A DNA stretch of 64,000 bases from Streptomyces sp. Je 1-369 (GTDB taxonomy: Bacteria; Actinomycetota; Actinomycetes; Streptomycetales; Streptomycetaceae). The stretch is from NCBI RefSeq assembly GCF_026810505.1, contig NZ_CP101750.1, positions 1 to 64,000 of the forward strand. Direction: 5' to 3'. This document shows positions 57,524 through 64,000 of the stretch, piece after piece (the stretch's first letter is position 1; every line of letters begins with the position of its first letter). A model generated the notes under the pieces. The model had not been told where the DNA came from and searched no databases. It saw only the letters and a list, made by a program, of their open reading frames with translations. A program made the translations under genes and the position numbers.

Positions 57524-58470
57524 CAGAAGTACCCCTCGCGCTTGCGGTCTTCCATCGCGGCCTCGGAGAGCTTGTCGTCGGCGCGGGTGGCGCCGCGCTC
57601 GGTGAGGCGGGACGCGGCGATCTCCGTGATGACCTTGTCGATGGTGTCGGCGTCGGAGTCCACCGCGCCGGTGCAGGACATGTCGCCGACGGTGCGGTAG
57701 CGCACCCGGCGCTTCTCGGCCCGCTCCCCCTCTTCGGGGCCGCCCCAGGGGCCGGCGGTCAGCCACATGTGGTGGCGCTGGAACACCTCGCGTTCGTGGG
57801 CGAAGTAGATGGCGGGCAGCTCGATGCGTTCGCGGGCGATGTACTGCCACACGTCCAGCTCGGTCCAGTTGGACAGCGGGAAGACCCGCACATGCTCGCG
57901 GGGCAGGTGGCGGCCGTTGTACAGGTTCCACAGCTCGGGGCGCTGGCGGCGCGGGTCCCACTGGGAGAACTCGTCGCGCAGGGAGAACACGCGTTCCTTG
58001 GCGCGGGCCTTTTCCTCGTCGCGGCGGCCGCCGCCGAAGACCGCGTCGAACCGTTCGCGCTGGATGGTGTCGGTCAGCGGGCGGGTCTGCAGTGGGTTGC
58101 GGGTGCCGTCGGGGCGCTCCTTGAGCACGCCGCGGTCGATGTAGTCCTGCACCAGGGCGACGTGCAGGCGCAGGCCGTGCTCGGCGACGACGCGGTCGCG
58201 GAAGGCAAGCACCTCGGGGAAGTTGTGGCCGGTGTCCACGTGCAGCAGCGCGAAGGGCACCGGCGCGGGGGTGAACGCCTTCAGCGCCAGGTGCAGCATG
58301 ACGATGGAGTCCTTGCCGCCGGAGAAGAGGAGCACCGGGTTGTCGAACTCGCCCGCCACCTCGCGCAGGATGTGCACCGCCTCGGATTCCAGGGCGTCGG
58401 GGTGCGAGAGGGCGTAAGGGCTCTCGCCGCCCCCGCCGGCGGCCGTCACCGCATCGAGGGCCGGTGTCAT
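57523..58470 (-). CDS. cysD: Sulfate adenylyltransferase small subunit
   Basis: 315 residues of the PP-loop ATP pyrophosphatase family: LLFSGGKDSIVMLHLALKAF, HVDTGHNFPEVLAFRD and the C-terminal GAVDSDADTIDKVITEI with REGYF end. It makes adenosine 5'-phosphosulfate from ATP and sulfate with CysN. It starts in a four-base overlap with cysC. Confidence 0.93.
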   Translation of the reverse strand: MTPALDAVTAAGGGGESPYALSHPDALESEAVHILREVAGEFDNPVLLFSGGKDSIVMLHLALKAFTPAPVPFALLHVDTGHNFPEVLAFRDRVVAEHGLRLHVALVQDYIDRGVLKERPDGTRNPLQTRPLTDTIQRERFDAVFGGGRRDEEKARAKERVFSLRDEFSQWDPRRQRPELWNLYNGRHLPREHVRVFPLSNWTELDVWQYIARERIELPAIYFAHEREVFQRHHMWLTAGPWGGPEEGERAEKRRVRYRTVGDMSCTGAVDSDADTIDKVITEIAASRLTERGATRADDKLSEAAMEDRKREGYF

Positions 58471-59009
58471 AACAGTCCCCTTTCGGTGAGCAGGGCGTGC
58501 ACGGCGGCGGCGGACTCCTGAACGCTCTGGTGCTGGGCGTGCAGGCGCAGGTCGGGTGCCGCGGGCTCCTCGTAGGGGTCGTCCACGCCGGTCAGGCCGG
58601 TCAGGTGGCCGGCGGCCTGCTTCGCGTACAGGCCCTTCACGTCGCGTGCGCTGCACACCTCCAGGGGGGTGGCGACGTGCACTTCGAGGTAGGGGGTGTG
58701 GTTGCTGTCGTGGCGTTTGCGCACCGCTTCGCGGCTGTCGGTGTACGGCGCGATCACCGGGGCCAGCGCCAGGATGCCGTTGCGGGCCAGGAGTTCGGCG
58801 ACGTAGCCGATGCGCTGCACGTTGGTGTGGCGGTCGGTGCGCGAGAAGCCGAGGCCGGCCGAGAGCGCCTCGCGGATCTCGTCGCCGTCCAGGACCTCCA
58901 CGCGGTGGCCCTCCGCGCGGAGCCGGGCGGCCAGCTCGTAGGCGATGGTGGTCTTGCCGGCGCTGGGCAGGCCGGTGAGCCAGACGGTGACTCCGGTCCT
59001 CACGGGCAT
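58467..59009 (-). CDS. cysC: APS kinase
   Basis: 180 residues with Walker A GLPSAGKTT (13-21) and the APS-binding segment DGDEIREALSAGLGFSRTDR. It phosphorylates APS to PAPS, the donor for sulfotransferases and for reductive assimilation. The penultimate Leu codon is a rare TTA. No PAPS reductase or sulfite reductase gene accompanies the operon in this window, which fits sulfate donation in the cluster rather than cysteine synthesis. Confidence 0.93.
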   Translation of the reverse strand: MPVRTGVTVWLTGLPSAGKTTIAYELAARLRAEGHRVEVLDGDEIREALSAGLGFSRTDRHTNVQRIGYVAELLARNGILALAPVIAPYTDSREAVRKRHDSNHTPYLEVHVATPLEVCSARDVKGLYAKQAAGHLTGLTGVDDPYEEPAAPDLRLHAQHQSVQESAAAVHALLTERGLL

Positions 59010-59055
59010 CTCCTGGGGGGGGGTCGGGGGTGGTCGCCGGGGCGGGGTGCGCGGG

Positions 59056-60549
59056 TCAGAGCGGCCGGGCGGGCGGGTGCGGGGCGCCGAACCAGCGGGT
59101 CAGTGCGTCGGTGAGGTCGCTGTCGCTGCCGGGCGCGGTCCAGGCGACGTAGCCGTCGGGCCGGATGAGGAGGGCCTGCGGGGCCGGGCCTGCGGGGTGG
59201 GTGCTCCAGGTGGCGGTGACGAGGTCGATGCGGTGCGTCCAGTCCTTGGCGAGCTGGGCCGCCTTGCCGCCGGTGCCGTCCGCGCCGTCGGTGGTGATCA
59301 GTACGCCGCGGGCGGGATGCAGCAGTTCGGCGACGCGGGTGCGGGTGCCGTCGGGGCGGGTCAGTTCCTGCCGCGGCGGCATGCGCCGGCCCAGCAGGGG
59401 GTGGGCGCCCGGGCCCATGTCGTAGCGGATGCCCAGGCCGCTGAGGACGCCGGCCAGGTGGGCGGCCGCGTCCTTGTGGGTGAGCAGTTCGCCCAGTACC
59501 TCGCGCAGCGGGGCCATCTCCTGGCCGGTCAGGCGCAGTTCGATCGCGGCGCGGGCGTTGCGCGCCAGTTGCTCTCCGATCGGGTGGCGCTCGGCGTGGT
59601 AGGTGTCCAGGAGGGTGTCGGGGGCGTGGCCGGCCAGCACCGCGGCCAGTTTCCAGCCCAGGTTCACCGCGTCCTGCACGCCCACGCTCAGCCCCTGGGC
59701 CATGGCGGGCGGCTGGACGTGGGTGGCATCGCCCGCCAGGAAGATCCGGCCGCGCCGGTAGTGGGCGGCCACCCGGGAGGCGTCGGTGAAGCAGCTGATC
59801 CAGCGGCACTGCCCGTGGTGGATGGACTCGCCGGTCAGCCGCTGCCAGGCGTCGGCCAGTTCGGCGTAGGAGAGGGCCTCGCGGTCCTTGGGGCGCATGC
59901 CGCGCTCGTAGGCGACCACCCGGGTGACGCCGTCCTCCAGGTCCATCGCCATGATCATGCTGCCGTCGGGGAGGTTCTCCCCGATGCGCCGGCGGCGGGT
60001 CTCGATGCCGGTCACATCGGCCGTGTAGAAGCCGCGGGTGGGCTCGGGGCCGGTGAAGTCGATGCCGGCCAGCTTGCGGACGGTGCTGCGCCCGCCGTCG
60101 CAGCCGATCAGGTAGCGGGCGCTGTCGCGGCCGGGTCCCTGTGGCCCCTTCAGGGTCACCTCGACGCCGTCGGGGCTCTGGTCCAGGTCGGTGACCTCGT
60201 ATCCGCGGCGGATGGGCACGCCGAGGTCGCCCGCCCAGTCCTCCAGCATCCGCTCGGTGCGGAACTGCGAGACGCCCCGGGCGCCGCTGTGGTCCTCCTC
60301 CAGGAGGTCCAGGTCGATGGGCACCCCGCCGAAGTGGGCGTCGGCGGGCTCGGTGGCGCCGAGCCGGGCGAGCAGGCCGCGCTGGTCGAAGCTCTCGACG
60401 GCGCGGCGGGTGAGGCTGGCGCCGCGGGACTCGCGGGCCGGGGCGGGCAGCTTCTCGTAGACGACGACATCCGCGCCGACCAGGCGCAGTTCGCCGGCCA
60501 TCATCAGTCCGACCGGGCCCGCGCCGACGACGATCACGTCCCTGCTCAT
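59056..60549 (-). CDS. FAD-dependent aromatic hydroxylase D
   Basis: 497 residues, starting in a four-base overlap with hydroxylase E. FAD motif VVGAGPVGLMMAGEL, DG motif GCDGGRSTVRKLAG and GD motif GRIFLAGDATHVQPPAMAQG, where the usual second Ala is Thr. A thioredoxin-like C-terminal domain is present. It shares long stretches with hydroxylase E (QELTRPDGTRTRVAELLH form), so the two arose by tandem duplication. They probably carry out late tailoring hydroxylations on the same scaffold. Confidence 0.86.
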   Translation of the reverse strand: MSRDVIVVGAGPVGLMMAGELRLVGADVVVYEKLPAPARESRGASLTRRAVESFDQRGLLARLGATEPADAHFGGVPIDLDLLEEDHSGARGVSQFRTERMLEDWAGDLGVPIRRGYEVTDLDQSPDGVEVTLKGPQGPGRDSARYLIGCDGGRSTVRKLAGIDFTGPEPTRGFYTADVTGIETRRRRIGENLPDGSMIMAMDLEDGVTRVVAYERGMRPKDREALSYAELADAWQRLTGESIHHGQCRWISCFTDASRVAAHYRRGRIFLAGDATHVQPPAMAQGLSVGVQDAVNLGWKLAAVLAGHAPDTLLDTYHAERHPIGEQLARNARAAIELRLTGQEMAPLREVLGELLTHKDAAAHLAGVLSGLGIRYDMGPGAHPLLGRRMPPRQELTRPDGTRTRVAELLHPARGVLITTDGADGTGGKAAQLAKDWTHRIDLVTATWSTHPAGPAPQALLIRPDGYVAWTAPGSDSDLTDALTRWFGAPHPPARPL

Positions 60550-62048
60550 GCTCGCGCTCCTGTTCGGTGGGTGGTGCCGGGGGTGCCGAACCAGTGGCCA
60601 AGGACGTCGGTCAGGTCGCGGTCGCTGCCCGGCGCGGTCCAGGCGACGTAGCCGTCGGGGCGGATGAGGACCGCCTCGGTCGCTGTGGCCGCTTTCGTGG
60701 TCCAGGTGGCGGTGACGACGTCGACGCGGTCGCTCCAGTCGGCGGCCAGGTGGGCCGTCTTGTCCGCGGCGGCGGTGCCTTCGGTGAGGATGAGGACGCC
60801 GCGGGCGCTGTGCAGCAGCTCCGCGACGCGGGTGCGGGTGCCCTCGGGGCGGGTCAGTTCCTGCTGCGGCGGCATGCGCCGGCCCAGCAGGGGGTGCTCC
60901 CCCGGCCCCAGGTCGTAGCCGATGCCCAGCCCGCTGACGATGCCGGCCAGCTGCCCGGCGGCCTCCTTGTGCTCCATCAGCTCGCCCAGCACGCCGCGCA
61001 GCGGATCCATGGCGGCGTCGCCGAGGTAGAGCATCGACGCCGCCTGCGCGTTGCGGATCAACTGCTCCCCGACGGGGTGGCGTTCGCCGTGGTAGGTGTC
61101 CAGCAGGTGCTCCGGCGCCCGGCCGGCCAGGTGCGCGGCCAGCTTCCAGCCCAGGTTCGCCGCGTCCTGCAGCCCGGCGCTCAGTCCCCAGGCGGCCAGC
61201 GGCGGCATGGCGTGTGCGGCATCGCCCGCCAGCAGCACCCGCCCGCGCCGGTACTCCGTGGCCAGGGCGGCCGCGTTGTTGCAGGCCCACATCCACTGCG
61301 CGCTCGCGTGGTGGATGTCCTCGCCGGTCAACTTCTGCCAGGCGTCGGCGATCTGGGGGAACGTCAGTGTGGCGGGGTCCTGGTGTGGGGGCAGGTCCTT
61401 GTCGTGGACGACGATGCGGCAGCGGCCCTCGCCCAGCGGGGTGCACACCACCATGTGGCCGCCGGGCAGGCGTTCCCCGATGGGCCGCGGGCGCAGCGTG
61501 ACCCCGGTGAGCTCCGCGGTGTACATGCCGCGGGTGGCCTCCCAGTGGCGGGCGGGGATGTTGGCGGCCGCGCGGACGGTGCTGTGCGGGCCGTCGCAGC
61601 CCACCACGTAGCGGGCGCGGTGTTCGCCGGGGCCCTCGGGCCCCTGGCAGGTGACGACGACGCCGTCGCTCTCCTCGTGCACCCCGGTGACCTCGACCCC
61701 GCGGTGCACCACCACCCCCAGCTCGGTGAGCCGGGCGGCCAGCATGTCCTCGGTGCGGGCCTGGGAGAGTCCCAGGACGCCGCTGTGGTCCTCCTCCAGC
61801 ATGCCCAGGTCGAAACGGACGCCGCCGAAGTGGCCCATCGGGCCCCACCGGAACGCACCGAGCCCGGCCAGGAGTCCGCGCTGGTCGAGGGTTTCCGCCG
61901 CGCGCCGGTTGAAGCCGAGCGCACGGGATTCCCCGGAGGGGGCGGGGAGTTTGTCGAAGACGGTGACATTCACACCGCCCAGGTGGAGTTCGCCGGCCAG
62001 CATCAATCCGACCGGACCGGCACCGACAATTATTACGCCAGTTTCCAT
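60546..62048 (-). CDS. FAD-dependent aromatic hydroxylase E
   Basis: 500 residues. FAD motif VGAGPVGLMLAGELHLGG, DG motif GCDGPHSTVRAAAN and GD motif GRVLLAGDAAHAMPPLAAWG; the region after GDAAH (AMPPLAAWG) differs from the other four hydroxylases, hinting at a different flavin environment or substrate. It is the first gene of the operon that probably continues through hydroxylase D, cysC, cysD, cysN and the transporter. A StrR-like site lies 112-140 bp upstream. Confidence 0.86.
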   Translation of the reverse strand: METGVIIVGAGPVGLMLAGELHLGGVNVTVFDKLPAPSGESRALGFNRRAAETLDQRGLLAGLGAFRWGPMGHFGGVRFDLGMLEEDHSGVLGLSQARTEDMLAARLTELGVVVHRGVEVTGVHEESDGVVVTCQGPEGPGEHRARYVVGCDGPHSTVRAAANIPARHWEATRGMYTAELTGVTLRPRPIGERLPGGHMVVCTPLGEGRCRIVVHDKDLPPHQDPATLTFPQIADAWQKLTGEDIHHASAQWMWACNNAAALATEYRRGRVLLAGDAAHAMPPLAAWGLSAGLQDAANLGWKLAAHLAGRAPEHLLDTYHGERHPVGEQLIRNAQAASMLYLGDAAMDPLRGVLGELMEHKEAAGQLAGIVSGLGIGYDLGPGEHPLLGRRMPPQQELTRPEGTRTRVAELLHSARGVLILTEGTAAADKTAHLAADWSDRVDVVTATWTTKAATATEAVLIRPDGYVAWTAPGSDRDLTDVLGHWFGTPGTTHRTGARA

Positions 62049-62156
62049 TGTTGACCTTCCACGCGGGGCGGCTGAGGAATCGTCGATGTCAAACTACACA
62101 TCAGCATGTTCGGCTGCAATGACGGTACTGAATTCATAAGTCGGGGCGCCCGCCCG

Positions 62157-62191
62157 CGCGTTCAACCGCTGATTTTCCACGGTTGAACGCG
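62157..62191. promoter_or_regulatory. StrR-type binding site upstream of the hydroxylase E operon
   Basis: CGCGTTCAACCG (62157-62168) and CGGTTGAACGCG (62180-62191) form a perfect 12 bp inverted repeat with an 11-base spacer. The core GTTCAACCG-N11-CGGTTGAAC has the exact spacing of the StrR/NovG consensus and the same half-sites as the element at 34131. It lies upstream of the leftward hydroxylase E gene. Confidence 0.75.
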
Positions 62192-62229
62192 GCGGGCGGA
62201 CTTCATAGGCGATTTCTACGGGCTTTTTT

Positions 62230-63768
62230 CTACGGGGCGGGGTCCGGCGGCGGGCCCGCCTGGCAGACGGCGTCGGCGCCCCTGGCGGCGGCCGGGCGGC
62301 TGCCGTCCTTGAGGTAGGCGTCGACCACGGTGTTGATGCAGGTGTTGGCGTTGCGGGACAGGGACGTCTCGTGCTCGTAGCCGCCCTGCTCCACCAGCAG
62401 CCGGGAGTCGGGGAACCTGCGGTGCATGTCGCGGGCGCCGGCCAGCGGGGACCCGGCGACGTGCTCGCCCTGCACGACCAGGGCGTCGACGTTCTCGGCG
62501 CCGATCTTCTGCGGGGTGCCCGCGGGCGCCGGCCAGAACGCGCACGGCGCGTTGTACCAGGCGTTATACCAGGTCAGGAAGGTGTTGCCGGAGCGGTAGT
62601 CGCGGCTGTAGTCGCGGTGCCAGCGCTGCCAGTCGCGCGGCCAGGGCGTGTCGGTGCACTGCACCGCGTTGTACATGGCCTGCTTGTTCTGGGTGGGGTA
62701 GCCCGGCTCGTTGAAGGCGGCCTTCAGGCCGGTGGCGTCGCCGCGCAGCACCCAGTCGGCCAGGGCCTTGGTGTGGCCGCTCCAGGCGGAGCGGCGGTAG
62801 AGGTCGATGAGGAAGACCTCGGTGTACTCGGCCGGGCCGATCTTGCCGTCCAGGGGGGCCGTGCGCAGCCTGTCCATGCCCTCGTAGTACTTCGCCTCGA
62901 CGGCGGCGCGGGTGGTGCCCAGGTGGTAGGTCGCATCGTTGCGGGCGATCCAGGAGAAGTAGTTCTCGGCGCTCTTCTCGAAGGTCGCGTTCTGGTCCAG
63001 GACGTTCTTGTACCAGCCGTCGCCGGGCAGCATCACGGTGTCCAGGACCATCCGGCGCACCCGGTGGGGGAACATCGAGGCGTAGACCGAGCCGAGGTAG
63101 GTGCCGTAGTCCCAGCCGAAGTAGGTCAGTTGCTCCTGGCCCAGGGCGCTGCGGATCAGGTCCAGGTCGCGGGCGGTGTCCTTGGTGCTCAAGTAGTTGA
63201 GGGTGTCGCCGTGGGCGCGGCCGCAGCTGGCGGCGAAGGCGCGGGCCTTGGTGCGCCAGGCGTTTTCCTCGGCGGCGGTGCGGGGCACCAGGTCGGCGCG
63301 GGCCCGGCCGGGCCAGACGTACTCCGGCGCGCAGGTGATCTGCGGTTCGCTGGCGCCGGTGCCGCGCGGGTCGAAGCCGATCCAGTCGTAGGTGGCGCCG
63401 ACGGCCGGGGAGAGTCCGGAGGTGCCCTTGGCGAACCGGGTGGGCAGGTCGCGGCCGAACTGGCCGGGCCACTGGCCGCGGTTGAGCAGCACGATGCCCT
63501 GGTACTGCGCGTCGGGGGCGGTGTGCCGGGCGCGGGTCAGCGCCAGCTCGAGCGTGCGGCCCCGGGGCTTGGTGTGGTCGAGCGGGACGGCGAGCGTGCC
63601 GCATTCGAGGCCCTTGAGCAGGCCGCCGACGACGGGGTCGTTGTCCGGGCAGGGCGACCAGGCAATGGTGGACACCGGCCGCTCGGGCGAGGCTTTCGCG
63701 GGCGCCGCGGCGACCGTTCCCGCCAGGGCAGTGGCGGCCGCCGCCGTAATTGCTAGGAACTTCCTCAC
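62230..63768 (-). CDS. Secreted Tap/SlpD-like alpha/beta hydrolase with altered catalytic residues
   Basis: 512 residues with a signal peptide (MRKFLAITAAAATALAGTVA, cleavage near AKA). The overall sequence follows the secreted tripeptidyl aminopeptidase family of Streptomyces: CGTLAVPLDHTKPRG, YDWIGFDPRGTGASEP and the C-terminal TCINTVVDAYLKDG. The nucleophile elbow, normally GxSYGTYLG, is GWDYGTYLG with Asp220 in place of Ser. The oxyanion GGPG loop is also changed (NRGQWPGQFG), as are the usual acid and His regions (QGEHVAGSPL, GGYEHETSL). It is therefore unlikely to be a normal peptidase; an Asp nucleophile recalls epoxide hydrolases. It may act on the cluster product or be a binding protein. 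Confidence 0.78.
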   Translation of the reverse strand: MRKFLAITAAAATALAGTVAAAPAKASPERPVSTIAWSPCPDNDPVVGGLLKGLECGTLAVPLDHTKPRGRTLELALTRARHTAPDAQYQGIVLLNRGQWPGQFGRDLPTRFAKGTSGLSPAVGATYDWIGFDPRGTGASEPQITCAPEYVWPGRARADLVPRTAAEENAWRTKARAFAASCGRAHGDTLNYLSTKDTARDLDLIRSALGQEQLTYFGWDYGTYLGSVYASMFPHRVRRMVLDTVMLPGDGWYKNVLDQNATFEKSAENYFSWIARNDATYHLGTTRAAVEAKYYEGMDRLRTAPLDGKIGPAEYTEVFLIDLYRRSAWSGHTKALADWVLRGDATGLKAAFNEPGYPTQNKQAMYNAVQCTDTPWPRDWQRWHRDYSRDYRSGNTFLTWYNAWYNAPCAFWPAPAGTPQKIGAENVDALVVQGEHVAGSPLAGARDMHRRFPDSRLLVEQGGYEHETSLSRNANTCINTVVDAYLKDGSRPAAARGADAVCQAGPPPDPAP

Positions 63769-64000
63769 GTAATCCCCTTCTTGAGGCAGATACGCCGCCG
63801 GGCCGATATGCGGGCAGGCCGGCGAAGCCGATTTTCTCGGGCGGGTCCAGGGGGCGGCGCGAGACTATCGGGTGCGGGAAGTGGCGTGAAAACAACTACG
63901 GTTGAACAATGACCGGCGGTCGAGCGGGGCTGGAACGGCGGTATCGGGCCGGAACAGCGGGACTTGTCCGCCGCACACGAAAAAAGCCCCCGCGGTCAGC
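63769..64000. promoter_or_regulatory. Right-edge intergenic region with a StrR half-site
   Basis: No gene is visible. CGGTTGAAC at 63899-63907 matches one half of the StrR-type sites but has no partner at the right distance. The last 20 bases (GAAAAAAGCCCCCGCGG) look like the T-rich arm of a terminator for a leftward gene beyond the window edge. Confidence 0.45.

Noticed and set aside
1..64000. tRNA, rRNA, riboswitch and prophage genes
   Set aside because: I looked for cloverleaf-like segments, rRNA conserved stretches, integrases and phage structural motifs and recognised none; a dedicated RNA search was not possible.

Overview
The window looks like one end of a linear Streptomyces replicon (chromosome arm or linear plasmid). 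GC content is very high, GTG starts and four-base ATGA/GTGA gene overlaps are common, and the families present (SARP, StrR-type and ECF41 regulators, TAT-exported enzymes, DUF6059-like proteins) are typical of Streptomyces. The first 190 bases are a run of eight back-to-back hairpins, each with a TCC or TAC triloop on this strand (GGA/GTA on the other). This is the layout of Streptomyces telomeres, so position 1 is probably at or close to the physical end.

Region 1 (about 0.2-14.7 kb) is accessory subtelomeric DNA. It holds a small HTH protein 85 bp inside the hairpins that could be a terminal-protein-like factor, a flavoprotein diverging from an XRE/TPR-like regulator, small secreted proteins, a flavin monooxygenase with a divergent TetR and two operator-like repeats, MerR and MerR-HEAT regulators, an NlpC/P60 hydrolase, a RidA/HxlR pair and an ArsR-like regulator.

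Region 2 (about 15.1-63.8 kb, possibly beyond the right edge) is a large biosynthetic gene cluster. Its regulators are two StrR-family (ParB-like) proteins, one SARP, an orphan OmpR-type response regulator and an ECF41 sigma factor. The chemistry falls into four modules. (a) A nitrous-acid module: a CreE/FzmM-like FAD enzyme and a CreD/FzmL-like lyase, followed by an O-methyltransferase-like protein with an altered SAM motif that may be the AlpH-type enzyme attaching hydrazine to the polyketide. (b) A six-gene hydrazine operon reading leftward from 34.0 to 27.0 kb: ferredoxin, large unknown protein, amidase, glutamine synthetase-like ligase, adenylosuccinate-lyase-like enzyme and GNAT. This is the gene set shared by the fosfazinomycin and kinamycin pathways that makes acetylhydrazine and glutamylhydrazine. 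(c) A type II PKS operon in angucycline order: JadG/AlpJ/GilOII-like ring-opening oxygenase, TcmI-like cyclase, KS-alpha, KS-beta, ACP, ketoreductase, didomain aromatase/cyclase, two flavin hydroxylases and a hydrolase, with three more flavin hydroxylases nearby. (d) A sulfate-activation and uptake operon (cysC-cysD-cysN-substrate-binding protein-ATPase-permease) without a PAPS reductase.

Together these predict an angucycline-derived polyketide, probably ring-contracted to a benzofluorene, carrying a hydrazine-derived N-N group (diazo or related) and perhaps sulfated or otherwise sulfur-modified. Export candidates are a DHA2-type MFS and an MMPL pump. An exported multicopper oxidase could act on the product outside the membrane.

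Regulatory signals fit together. Two StrR-type inverted repeats (GTTCAACCG-N10/11-CGGTTGAAC) lie upstream of the hydrazine operon and of the tandem hydroxylase/sulfate-activation block. Both StrR genes carry rare TTA codons, implying bldA control. Two near-identical ECF41-type promoters tie the sigma factor to the MMPL exporter and a carboxymuconolactone-decarboxylase-family gene. No tRNA, rRNA, CRISPR array or intact insertion sequence was recognised.
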